Below are positions 48,201 through 64,000 of a DNA stretch of 64,000 bases, piece after piece. The notes under the pieces are model-generated. The model was not told where the DNA came from, did not search any database, and saw nothing but the letters and a program-made list of their open reading frames with translations. Source of the DNA: Owenia fusiformis (taxonomy: Eukaryota > Annelida > Polychaeta > Sabellida > Oweniidae); contig CAIIXF020000011.1 in the NCBI GenBank assembly GCA_903813345.2, positions 4,054,571 through 4,118,570 of the forward strand. Reading direction: 5' to 3'. A program made the translations under genes and the position numbers. Each line of letters opens with the position of its first letter. Position 1 is the stretch's first letter.

Positions 48201-49671
48201 TAAATAAAAATTCCCATGTACATGTAGTTTTTATTTTTTTCAAAATTAACAAACACGTTTATTGGTTTTATTACTCCACGTTTTAACCATATTGTTTAGC
48301 AATTGTGCATTGATATTCATTTTTAGCAACGACACTTCATTTATTTAAGGGCATTCAAAGACATACTTAAAAGAGTCTTTAATTCCTGAATTTTCTTTTA
48401 TATTTTCAGTTGGTTGGAGCTAAGTGCCATCGATTTAGAACTACAAATGTGAGATGAATAACATTAGAGCTTCTACATTATTTAAACCCTCAATGATTCA
48501 CGTTTACAAGATTTAATTATAAAGTTCAAAATGACATGCCCAATAGAGCACAAAACCAAAGGATCGTCAATACGATAACAGATGTAGATGTTAACGAATG
48601 AAGATGTCTGACTGCTACAAGTATCCAGTATTCGATTACTGAAACAATTTGATGTACGATAAACAATCTATGACAAGTGACACGTGTCGATAAACAATTA
48701 AACAAACAAGAAACAATACAAAACAAAACACAAACTTTGATGTTCGTGTTTTTGCCGTAGATGTCAGCAGACGACATTGTTTGGAGGATACATGAGTGTC
48801 ATATATGAAAAACTTTAGTGACAGCACTCACGACGGGAATCCTATCCGTTTGCTTGATCTCGGCTGGAAATTATAGGGGCTGACGAGTTATCAATTTAGT
48901 CACACTACGCCTGCATATTTCATTTGCCTAATAACCAGTAAACACTACTTAAAATTGGATTGTACTAAGCTCATCTTCTGTAACATGTGGATATTTGGAT
49001 TAATTTCAAAATACAATTGATCTGCTCGAACCGAGTGAACTGCTGTAGAAACTCATCAGTTAAAACTTCTCAAACAGTGAGCTAGGATTTGATACAATTT
49101 CGTGTAAGCCGAGAGAAAATTTGTCAACACCTTCTCATTTTGGTTGATGGAAAAACACGGCGATAGCGACCACAGACAGAACATAAACAGAAACTTTGGA
49201 AACAAGAAACCAAAAGCATCAATTCTCACCGGATAAGCTTGCGTACAGAGATAGATTTATTCTCGGATCAAAAGTTGCTATTTATGAACGGGAACCTGGA
49301 TTGTCTTTCTAGCCATCTTGACTTTCTTGTCTATAGACGTAAATACTCGAGACCATCACGGACTACATCCCCAACAACAACACCTTTTGATGTTAAAAGT
49401 GCAGTTTCATGCTAAAACTCGAATTTGATATACTTTCTTCAGGTAACAAACACACGTTCCAGTATATCGGATTCTCATTCGGAAACGTTATAAGTCGTAC
49501 GATTTAGTGAACACACAAAGATGAACAAAAAATAACCCGCTAGACAACACATAAAATTGGAGGGTTTACATTAGCGAATGTACAGAGAGCTTTGCGGTGG
49601 ATTTATATGGTTTAAAAGCTTTTTATGTTTTAGTTCAAAGACTTGTAAGAAGGTGAGGAGTTAGGGCATAT
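45236..49671. other. non-coding stretch upstream of the four-jointed gene
   Basis: No gene or large repeat is recognised. A poly-G run lies at 45411-45423. Since the four-jointed gene carries no introns in its coding sequence, this stretch should include its promoter and any leader. Confidence 0.4.
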
Positions 49672-51306
49672 ATGATGAAGCTACGTTCAGGGGCAGTGCT
49701 CATGATGGGGTTTGCGTTTACCCTGGGTCTTTTCCTTGGGTTAGTACTCCAACTCCCTGGTGTCAGCATCCACAATTCCCCTAGTTCACCCCGATGGAGA
49801 CCTATTGACCCATACAACGCAAAATTGAATTATCATAAAAGAAACGATGACCAGCCTTCGGGTATGTTATATTCACGAACCAGTGACAGTGATAGATTGA
49901 GGTCCGAGGGGTTTGGTTCTATTGAGCCATTGGACGCTTTGAAACGTTTGCCACAAAGAGATTTATTGGTGAATAGAGAACGGAGGTCCTGGAGCAGAAA
50001 AAATGTCGATGACACCTCGGACAAATTAGAGAATAATAGACGGTCATTTCTGATTAATGAGTTTAAACACTCACAAGTTATTAAAGATCAAAATCAGTTA
50101 GAGTCACTGGAGATCTCGTCACCCGCGGAGGGTTTTAACACACATGATGTAACCGATGACGCGTCGGTCAATAATTATGTGAATAGTGCGGGTAATATTG
50201 AAAAGGTTGAAGGGGTGAGTGATGATGGCCTAGCCAAGGCAGATAAGTTCAAAGTAGTACAATATATGAAAATCTATGGCAGTAATAAATTACCCCCCGA
50301 GAGAACCAAACAGCATTCACCCTCCGAACCAAAGAAAATGCCATATAGTGATAAACTGTCCGACATTGTGTCTGGAGTATTATGGGCGGACGCCATAGAG
50401 CGAATTATCCCCGCAGGGTTCAGTAAAGATGATACCCTTGCGTGGAGAGCAGTTGTTGCAAATGGTTCCGTGAGTCGCATGGTTGAGGGAACCGACTGCG
50501 GACGCATGCAGAACCGCCGGATATGGTATAGTGATGGACAGAGCGCATGCGCGAGATACCGTATTAATATGGAGCAGCTTCAAGGAGAAATATTCAGTTT
50601 TTATCTAAGCAGACTCCTAGGTATAAACCATGTACCCCCTGCTGTAATGACAACAGTCGATTCAAAAATTGACAAATGGTCGAACGTCCGAAATGACATC
50701 GACTCAGCCCAGTGGAGCCGGGATAAGCCGGTGATAATCTCACAGTGGGTGAACAATTTAACTCCAGCGTTCATCCCCTCCGAGTTCCAGCACAATGACT
50801 CTAGTCTTATCCCCGCCAATCTTCTTACGACTAAGTCCAGCTCAGAGCTTGTTGAACTGGCTCAGTGGTCTGATCTTGTCATATTTGACTACCTAACCGC
50901 CAATGTAGATAGAGTAGTCAACAATATGTTTAATAGACAGTGGAACCCCGATATGATGCAAAGCCCTGCACATAACCTAGAAACATCCACTAAAAATAAC
51001 TTTTTAGTTTTTATAGACAATGAACTAGGGCTACTTCATAGTTACAGACTGTTAGATCGCTATGATCATTTCCACGAACACTTACTGGCGTCCGTTTGCA
51101 TTTTTCGGCGACGCACCGTCAAACAAATTGAATCTCTCCATAAACAGAAAAATATAGCGCTTCTATTGCGAACTTTGTTTGAACAGAGTGAAAAGCTGCA
51201 TAATATGGTGCCATTTATTCCAAACAAAAACCTATCAATACTGCAAAATAGAATAGATAAAGTTTATAAACAGATTCAAAGTTGCAAAACGAAATATCAC
51301 ACGTGA
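49672..51306 (+). CDS. fjx1: four-jointed family Golgi kinase
   Basis: A single 544-residue open frame without introns. It has a short cytoplasmic start, a signal-anchor helix at about residues 9-28 (VLMMGFAFTLGLFLGLVLQL), a long low-complexity stem rich in charged residues, and from about residue 225 the conserved domain. Matches to four-jointed/FJX1 include VLWADAIERIIPAGFS, the Cys pair GTDCGRMQNR, SACARYRINMEQLQGE, DYLTANVDRVVNN (D406), the metal-binding DNE at 449-451, SVCIFRRRTV and SCKTKY at the end. In Drosophila this kinase phosphorylates cadherin domains of Fat and Dachsous in the Golgi and sets planar polarity; DNE is needed for activity. NGS, NLT and NDS are possible glycan sites. 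ATG at 49672 or 49675 could start it. It converges on the HUNK gene 1.9 kb away. Confidence 0.93.
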   Translation: MMKLRSGAVLMMGFAFTLGLFLGLVLQLPGVSIHNSPSSPRWRPIDPYNAKLNYHKRNDDQPSGMLYSRTSDSDRLRSEGFGSIEPLDALKRLPQRDLLVNRERRSWSRKNVDDTSDKLENNRRSFLINEFKHSQVIKDQNQLESLEISSPAEGFNTHDVTDDASVNNYVNSAGNIEKVEGVSDDGLAKADKFKVVQYMKIYGSNKLPPERTKQHSPSEPKKMPYSDKLSDIVSGVLWADAIERIIPAGFSKDDTLAWRAVVANGSVSRMVEGTDCGRMQNRRIWYSDGQSACARYRINMEQLQGEIFSFYLSRLLGINHVPPAVMTTVDSKIDKWSNVRNDIDSAQWSRDKPVIISQWVNNLTPAFIPSEFQHNDSSLIPANLLTTKSSSELVELAQWSDLVIFDYLTANVDRVVNNMFNRQWNPDMMQSPAHNLETSTKNNFLVFIDNELGLLHSYRLLDRYDHFHEHLLASVCIFRRRTVKQIESLHKQKNIALLLRTLFEQSEKLHNMVPFIPNKNLSILQNRIDKVYKQIQSCKTKYHT

Positions 51307-51649
51307 GTCACGTGGTGTTAAATAATTGTTATCCCGACGTGGTTGTGTTTCGAAAGTGTTTATTTTTGTTATTTATTGTTGCTTTTTATTAAATATTTAT
51401 TGTATATTTTGTACACATCACATTGTACACATCGTGCACCTTGCTGTGAGTTCATTATAATAGGCTTTAAAATATAAACTCAGATAATTGTTAAGCCTAT
51501 GAATCATATCTAAACACCAGACAGAGCATTAGCGTAATAACGCGCAACTTTTCGTTTTGGAATTTTGAAATGTTTTGGTTCGAAAATATTTAATTAGACA
51601 TCAAAGTGAGTATAGATTCATATAAATCATGTAAATGGAAGTGGAGAAA

Positions 51650-51655
51650 AATAAA
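51650..51655 (+). promoter_or_regulatory. likely polyadenylation signal of the four-jointed gene
   Basis: AATAAA about 345 bases past the stop; another lies near 51745. Confidence 0.4.
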
Positions 51656-51669
51656 GCACGTTCAATTAT

Positions 51670-53182
51670 TTTTTGAAAAAAGTTGAGATGGAATAATCGC
51701 GTTTCTTTATTTTGTACTAAGATAAAATCATTTTGTACATTGAAATAAATGAAATGATAAATTCACTATTGTTCGTGTTATACTTTTGAGTAAATACATG
51801 AAGTAACTATTTTGTAGCTCAAAACGTCAAAAATGTTTATATATAACTCAAATCTCAAGTCAATATATGATGTTTGTTAAAATCAACGTGATTACAGCGT
51901 ACGTCTATCATTTAAGAGTAAAATATGAAGCATTTGCTTTATGCTATCGATATGGAGGGTAAGGCATGTTCATAGTCAATGATTTTTCCCGGGTAGGCGA
52001 GCGCATTACTCGCATTCCTAAAAATCCATTCAAAGGCATATGCGTAGCTATATAGACAGCTGTGCACTTTTACATATACATAACTTAAAAACGTTCTTTA
52101 AACTTAGTTTTACGATCTTTTCTTTGACCTAGGTTTTGCTCTGTCCTATACATATTCCATGAATTGGATTTTGGGATCCTTGCTGCTTCTGCGGCTTATT
52201 CCAATTGTCAGGGCTAGATAAGCATGCAACTGACTTTATTAATTGGAAAATGTCAAAACCAATGTATCAATGAATCATTTGATAGTACACGTTAAGTTAC
52301 AATTTCTCTTAAAAACGTGTAGCTCAATCGCCCCTGTTCAACACTAGAGTCTCAAACTATCCCCGATACTCTGATCAGGGATGTTATCTACATTTATTAT
52401 TATCGACGAATATTGAATTATGAATAGGAATTCAACGAGTTTTAGTGACATCTATACAACTCAAAGGAAAGCTAATATGAATTAAAACAACTGTGAGCGT
52501 TTTATCCAAACAAAGATCGATTACATGCTATCTTTACTAGCCTATGGTTTTATCAGATACTTGGTAACGTAAATAAATGTTCTCTTTAGTGATATTATTT
52601 TCGTCGAAAACTAATTGACCGTATAACAATGTTTTGTTTTATTCTCTTATTATTCGGAGTTAATAATAAATTGAATTACAAATATGCGTCAGTAATCCAT
52701 TTATTTTCCATATAAGGGAGGTCTTGCTCTAATAGGGATCGGAGTTTTTAAGTGACTTGTATGTCAACGTGCAATGTTACTAGCGCCCTAGATTACTCCC
52801 CTCTCTCAATTGGTTCTTCCAGGGGCCTGATGACAGTTATTTTCAATCGTACTGTAAGTGAATACTACAAAAAAGGAGGTCTAAGCCCTAATGGGACCAT
52901 CATTCTATGGGTTCTCTTACAAGTTCCCAAATAATGCGTAGCTAAAAATAAAAAAAATCCAGTGATGAAGATTAAACTATCAGTACATCTGTAAGATACT
53001 TTCTATTATGATATATAATCTTTAATTGTATTTTTCATTTAATGAAAAACAACTACAAACATTATAAAATAAGTCAGACTTTTGTTTTGGCACTCGTTCA
53101 TTATAGTCCATGCCATGAGCTTATTGGTTATGTATAATAAATTATGTTCCTTTCCGATCAAAATTCGTTGAATTTCGACCTA
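51670..53182. other. intergenic stretch between convergent genes
   Basis: This covers the shared downstream region of the four-jointed and HUNK genes. No gene or repeat is recognised. The HUNK polyadenylation site could not be fixed; TTTATT near 52701 is one option. Confidence 0.35.
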
Positions 53183-59111
<5,929 letters not shown>

Positions 59112-60660
59112 GATGTTATTTCGACGATCATCACAACTAAGGGTTCACTATGTGACGATTGTTGTTGGTAGTTTGTTTTGGCCCCGTAGTGTCATCGGTT
59201 TCAATGGAGTATACGTGCTCAATGTTTACCTATATCACTAGCCATTTTTTTCAATTGTCGACTATCGCGGGTAATGCTTTCCTAGGTAACATGTTATATC
59301 CAAATCACTTAAAACATTTTTGTTTGTCAATACAAGAATAGGCTTCTTTCTTCATTGTTTTATAGTTATCATTCTTTATGATCCTGTCCTTGACATGAGT
59401 CGGTATGTTATGACTGTTTTGAGACAAATCCACTTTAACGACTTTGTCAAATTACTAAGCAAATTCACTTGATTAAATCTTATATGTTATCATAATTTGA
59501 TTCAATGAACTGTTCGCGAGTTGTTTATTTAACTTTACAGCGACAAACACTGCTTTTGTGTCCAATCCATTGACCCCTTTTACAACTGAGTAAACCTCTT
59601 TCCAAATGTTAGTATATGACCAATCTTTGTTGATAAATAGGATAAAATCTATTAAGTTAACGTAATGTTAACAGCTGGATAACTCTAACTTTTAGATCTC
59701 GTAAGCCTTCCTGCTTTTAAAATGTGTGTTTCGGCTGTCGTTTAGAAATCCAGAGAACTCCCGATTTGTACTGTGTTTTATCTTGATCTACATCGCGTTT
59801 GGCTATTATGTATTGAAGGCCATTTTTCTGGTTTCACAACTCCAGGTTCTTAGCAACTTGAGTGATAGACGTATTGGTCGGTCGCGTATTGTGTATTTCC
59901 AAATTGGATTTTGGGTATGAGTTTAACACTCTAGATGAGATTATCCACGATCTATTCACCCCCGTCTGGTCCACGTAAATGTCTCATAAGGTCACAAGTT
60001 AAAGATTTTATTAAGTGTAATTTACTTTGGTCTGTACGTCATGTTTGTATGAATCCGTTTTATATTTCAAAATGGTCGAGGTGATGTTTATCGTATGAAG
60101 TGACAAAAGGTTTTCATGAATAGTCCATTCATTCAGTTCAATGCAGACAAAACGTATTGGAAACCAAAAACCGATAAAAAAAAGTTGAAAAACAAATTTT
60201 ACGCCCTCTATTACATTAACCCCACACACCGGGGATTACGAGAATTTCTACTAAATCTGGTTAATTTTTTTATTAAACCAATTTGAGAAGAAATAAATAT
60301 TATGGGCTTGTGTTTTAAACACATTAAACTTTGACATGGAGTCAGAAACTTTTAATCTTTTTTCTAGACATCATTGTTGCATAGCGTATATGGATGAATT
60401 AGACACAAAGGGATAATAGAAACATGCAATAATGACTATCATTTTTATATAACTATCAACTTGCCGTTTTATGATTGGTCTCAGATCACATGACACATGG
60501 CAACGGGGAAATATTGCGACATTGCTCCCATGAATAAGTAATCCCCATCCTCACATATTATTATTTCAAGCAAAATCAAGTCAAGCTAGGTTTAGCACGA
60601 ACAAGTGATGCTTTGGATTATTAACTAACATAACACCTGATTTATTAAACGTGGATTTCT
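59112..60660. other. intergenic stretch upstream of HUNK
   Basis: It should hold the HUNK promoter, but no motif is certain. No gene or repeat is seen. Confidence 0.35.
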
Positions 60661-60664
60661 AATA

Positions 60665-60670
60665 TTTATT
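60665..60670 (-). promoter_or_regulatory. likely polyadenylation signal AATAAA of the Arg/Glu-rich gene
   Basis: TTTATT on the plus strand, about 30 bases past the stop codon. A second lies near 60639. Confidence 0.5.
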
Positions 60671-60700
60671 AAACGATAACTTATGTTCAAACACAGGCAA

Positions 60701-62463
60701 TTACAATTTGAGAAGATCCTCCACTTCATTCACTAATATATCTACCATATCTTCCACGGATTTCACCTTTATTTGAAACGAGAATGTATCATCCGAACGA
60801 CCAAGGAATGACACTACTATTGTACCACTGAATTCACCAGTCTCTGCGACGGCAAGTGCTACGTTGAACCTTAGCTCTTTTATATTTATGACACTCCCTA
60901 GACCAAATTTGGTAATGAAGGAAGCAGCATTCAGACCGGCTTTTTGCAGCCGGTTAACGCCATCCAAAGCAACTTTGGCGGTTAGAAATACGAATCTACA
61001 ATAATATAACTCAACTTTTAAAGCGTGTATCATTTTTCTTTAAACATCTTCAATATTTTCAAACATATTGCAAATATTCTGCTTTACAAATCTACAATAA
61101 TGTTATTCATCTTTTTTGTTATCTTTCTTATCCAGATAATTATCAAAAAATGAGTTAAAACACTTGAGTTATGAGCTTTTTCCGGAAATGTCTCAGTTTT
61201 ACATAATTTTTGCACTTATCATTCAGTGTCATGCCTATTTCTAGTCAGGGTGTTCGAAATTTGACTTTATTTTAGGAAAATGTTTCAATAACTAAATTGC
61301 TACTTTTCAGAATCTCAATATCTTAGATAGTCTTTATCCTTGACCAGATATCTCAATTCTTTTTTCGGAAAATAAAATTAGGATTTTAAGGAAAGCAACT
61401 GCATTTCTTAACGTTGCATCAAGCATATAACACTTTTTAAACCTTTTATACTATCTTATTTCTGTTTAATCCAGAGTTATGAAATATACTTGGATGTTCA
61501 TCAGTGGCATATACTCACTGGGATTGTTCAAGTACCGTAGCAGCTGCGTCCATCAGTCTCTTCGGTCCTTCCAACGAACTTGCGAGGCCTTTCATTGACT
61601 CTTCGAGACCAACCAATGTAAGCTTAGCTGCATCAAACGCCAAATTGTTATCTTTAGCCACTTTAAGAGCAAAATCCGTAGCTGATTGCAGAGGAAAAAA
61701 ACTTGATTTTAAACCCTCTAACGTGAATCGCATTCCCTGTAAAAGAGTTCAGTAAAGAGATTCAGTTAAACTTACTGGACTGATTGCAAAACATGTACCA
61801 TACACAAACATTTCATTGCGTTGATTGAAATGAATTTGACCTCAGTATCATTTGCACTACGGCGGCCGTACGACAGCCGTAGCATCAATAATCAATATAG
61901 AACATATGCATCCAACTGCTTATCCCTATATTTTATGTTACACATTTCTCTCAATTTTAGGAAGCTACGACCGCAGTACGGTTGTTGTAGATGAAATGTG
62001 ACCGAGGCCTGAATATTATTTGCTTTCTATACTTTTATTGCTTTTTTGCTTGATTCAAATAGATTCATACTTTTATCGGTAACAAGCATGTCGCTCTAGC
62101 AGCATCTATTGATTTACAAACTGCCACTTCTCGAACCCTCTCAAGTCTCAACTTCTCCGCAGCTTCTCTTGTCCGTTCTCGGAACTCTCTCGTCCTTTCT
62201 GCCGCGACCTCTCTCGTTCGTTCACTGAACTCCCTTCCTCTTTCTACAGTGCGCTCTCTCGCATTTTCAGCGGTCTCCCGAGTTCTTTCACCCGCTTCTC
62301 TACCCTTTTCTCTGACGGCCTCTCTAGCATCCTCGAGTCTTATTCTTTCGGCTACATTTTCCGCAGCTTCTCTTCCACTCTCCCACGGACTTTTGAACTC
62401 AAAGCCACCGCCGATGAAACGTTTTTGTCGATCTTGAATCCTATTGCCTATATATGATTTCAT
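60701..62463 (-). CDS. Arg/Glu-rich helical protein with beta-rich C-terminal domain (three exons)
   Basis: The minus-strand exons are 62463-62071, 61736-61519 and 60995-60701, with phases 0 and 2 and GT-AG ends, giving about 301 residues. The N-terminal half repeats an 11-residue-like helix (REKGREAGERTRETAENARE, ERTREVAAERTREF, RERTREAAEKLRLERVRE), strongly charged. Next comes CKSIDAARATCLLPIKGMRF, then an alanine-rich helical part (LTLVGLEESMKGLASSL; AAATVLEQSQFVFLTAKVAL). The C-terminal domain appears to alternate strands (INIKELRFNVALAVAETGEF, GTIVVSFLGRSDDTFSFQIK) and closes with an acidic helix, VEDMVDILVNEVEDLLKL. The ATG at 62463 is uncertain: KRFIGGG after it looks like a dibasic processing site, so an upstream signal-peptide exon may be missing. 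I do not recognise the family. Confidence 0.7.
61839..62008. mobile_element. intronic MITE, about 170 bp
   Basis: Inverted arms CCTCAGTATCATTTGCACTA, then CGGCGGCCGTAC and GCCGTAGC on the left; GCTACGACCGCAGTACGG, then TGTAGATGAAATGTGACC and GAGG on the right. It lies in the intron between exons 1 and 2 of the Arg/Glu-rich gene. Confidence 0.6.
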
Positions 62464-62469
62464 AGACAA

Positions 62470-63385
62470 TTTAAAACGTCAAATAACTATCACATATCAC
62501 TGCAATGTTTAATCACACAATGTGATATGCCTTTATTTTGTTTCAACTGTACATCATTTTAAATAAAATACAATTCGTTCTATGCTGTTGCTACCTTAGA
62601 TCTTAATTGATTTTAAACTGGCCGCGTTTGTTATATTCCTCTTTCCCATTGGTCCCTTAACACTCTCATTTAGACCGTTCCGTATTTGTGGTCGTGATGA
62701 CATTAATACGGAATAAATCATACAATTTCATGAAAAATGCTGACCATGTCCTACGGAAATTGAGATTATGTTTCCCAGCAAGTTCGCACGGCGATACTGT
62801 ATAGCACATGCTCTGGGGAATTGATTCTACTTTCTATAGACACCAATCACATCTCTGTCGATAGAATAATAAAAAAGCCTTAGGGTCTCAACCTCATTTG
62901 TTTACATTTACAAAAACGTGAAAAATCACAAAAGTTGTCATAACTTTTTAAATCTTAAATTCTTGAAACCGATTTCACTTGCCAGCGACAGATACTTCAG
63001 TCGTTGACAAACCGAACATGTCAGTTTGGTTCGTTATATCTCCAAATAAACGATTTCAACATTCTGAAAAACCCGATGCTAGTCCACGTGTTAATACGGA
63101 ATTGGTTGACTCAATAAGTAAACTCAATGAACGAAGCGGTGCACTCGTGAATGAAATGAAACAATTAAGATAATTGGTAGTGTTATACAATATTAGTATG
63201 TTTTAACCCGGGGTATGAAACATAATACCCTGAATACGGGTTTCAGTAGCATGGGCATTTAGTTTCAATTATAACTTCATTCGTCATGGAGAGGGTAAGA
63301 GTGTCATGCCGGTCTGAAGGATGTACCAAAACCTTCGCAAGAAAATCATCTAAGTGCCAGCACTAGACACGGTGATAGGGAATAT
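62470..63385. other. non-coding stretch
   Basis: This is upstream of the Arg/Glu-rich gene and may hold an unseen first exon. An open frame at 62979-63173 on the plus strand has no recognisable domain. Confidence 0.35.
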
Positions 63386-63389
63386 CGCA

Positions 63390-63870
63390 TAAGAGATGTG
63401 GCGTTGCTCCGCTACGTTTGGAAACGGGGCGATACGAACGACTGTCAGTTCCAGAGAGACTGTGTTATTTTTGTGATGTTAATGCCATTGAAAATGAACA
63501 CCATTTCTTGTTAAAATGTCCGTTTTATTCTAGTATCAGAAATGATTTATTTTCCAAGGTTCAGAATAAAATTACAAACTTTCAAAGACTTACAGACGAT
63601 GAGAAGTTCTATATCTTGGTGTCAAATCATGAGATTGCTGTTTATGTGGCAAAGGCCTGTGGCCAAATGTTTAAAAAAAGAGAACATAAACTGTACAGTT
63701 AATTTTGATGAATATCGTTTTTATACATAGTGTCTTATAGGCCGAACACGGCCTGGGGTAAGCATATTGAATGCTTTTAATACGTTTGAATTTTATTACC
63801 ATTTGTATTTTAGCTACATGTTTGTATTAATATATGCCCAGGACACTTTAATAAATTTTACAAATACAAA
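63390..63870 (+). mobile_element. LINE C-terminal fragment with 3'UTR
   Basis: The frame to the stop at 63702 reads PLRLETGRYERLSVPERLCY, then FCDVNAIENEHHFLLKCPFY, then SSIRNDLF. This is the C-terminal Cys/His segment typical of LINE reverse-transcriptase proteins (C..C...EHFLL.CP.Y...R). A short hairpin, AGGCCGAACACGGCCT, and an A-rich end near 63870 follow. It belongs to a different family from the copy at 27933. Upstream parts are missing. Confidence 0.75.
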
Positions 63871-63885
63871 AAATAAGTAATGACA

Positions 63886-64000
63886 ACTATATTTATTTAT
63901 TTATTTATTACAGTGTCACCTGTAATTATACGGCCAGCCTCCAAAGGCTTATGAGACACAATTACAATCATATTATATGCAGATAAGTCAGAATTAACAC
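63886..64000 (-). repeat. LINE-like 3' tail with (TTTA)n, cut by window end
   Basis: A TTTA run (63886-63909) is followed by a short hairpin, AGCCTCCAAAGGCT. On the minus strand it reads as stem-loop plus (TAAA)n, like the tail at 2206-2340 but with a different stem. The element continues beyond the window. Confidence 0.5.

Noticed and set aside
49833-50819. Several minus-strand open frames
   Set aside because: Antisense shadows of the four-jointed coding sequence.
62979-63173. 64-codon open frame ahead of the LINE fragment
   Set aside because: It could be a LINE ORF1 piece or a host exon, but nothing in the sequence supports either.

Overview
This window is nuclear DNA from an invertebrate animal. 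Genes are split by GT-AG introns with clean reading-frame phases, the sequence is AT-rich, and most of it is repeats. The gene set (a HUNK-type kinase, a four-jointed family Golgi kinase, a secreted EGF-PAN protein, a coiled-coil protein) and the repeats (LINE 3' tails, CAGGCCCGTAGCC-type hAT-like elements, GGAC-rich tails) suggest a marine bilaterian such as a lophotrochozoan or an invertebrate deuterostome. The sequence alone does not settle the phylum. There are no bacterial operons, rRNA genes or CRISPR arrays, and I recognised no retrovirus or Polinton fossil.

Genes, left to right. (1) 1171-3098, minus: secreted 202-aa protein with signal peptide, helical segment, one calcium-binding-type EGF domain and a PAN/Apple domain, in four coding exons plus a likely 5'UTR exon. 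(2) 15303-18260, minus: 401-aa coiled-coil protein in five in-phase exons, whose 3'UTR is a minisatellite resembling the end of its own coding sequence. (3) 49672-51306, plus: intronless four-jointed (FJX1-type) type II membrane kinase of 544 aa. (4) 53183-59111, minus: six-exon HUNK orthologue of about 812 aa, convergent with the four-jointed gene. (5) 60701-62463, minus: three-exon protein of about 301 aa with an Arg/Glu-rich helical N-terminal half, not recognised. A possible first exon with a TATA-like box lies at 43548-43646.

Between the genes lies a graveyard of inverted-repeat elements, none with a recognisable transposase: 6693-8992 (hairpin-rich foldback), 9028-10670 (tandem-filled), 11893-12136, 13232-14042 (precise terminal repeats), 21441-26418 (5.0 kb, terminal repeats of about 520 bp), 29381-32039 (terminal repeats of about 500-600 bp), 32755-39355 (6.6 kb, CACTGTG ends, TTA target duplication, two satellite families inside), 41447-41847 (foldback carrying a hammerhead-ribozyme-like core), 45035-45235 (hAT-like) and 61839-62008 (intronic MITE). 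Non-LTR retrotransposons are represented by a young 5'-truncated LINE with a perfect 16-bp target duplication (27933-29001), a second LINE C-terminal fragment (63390-63870), and two LINE-like 3' tails with (TTTA)n (2206-2340 and 63886-end). The first of these tails sits directly against a splice acceptor of gene 1.

The most unusual material is the set of large non-autonomous foldback elements from 21 to 42 kb, above all the 6.6-kb element that has become a container for a 152-bp satellite, and the palindrome-of-palindromes at 6.7-9.0 kb.
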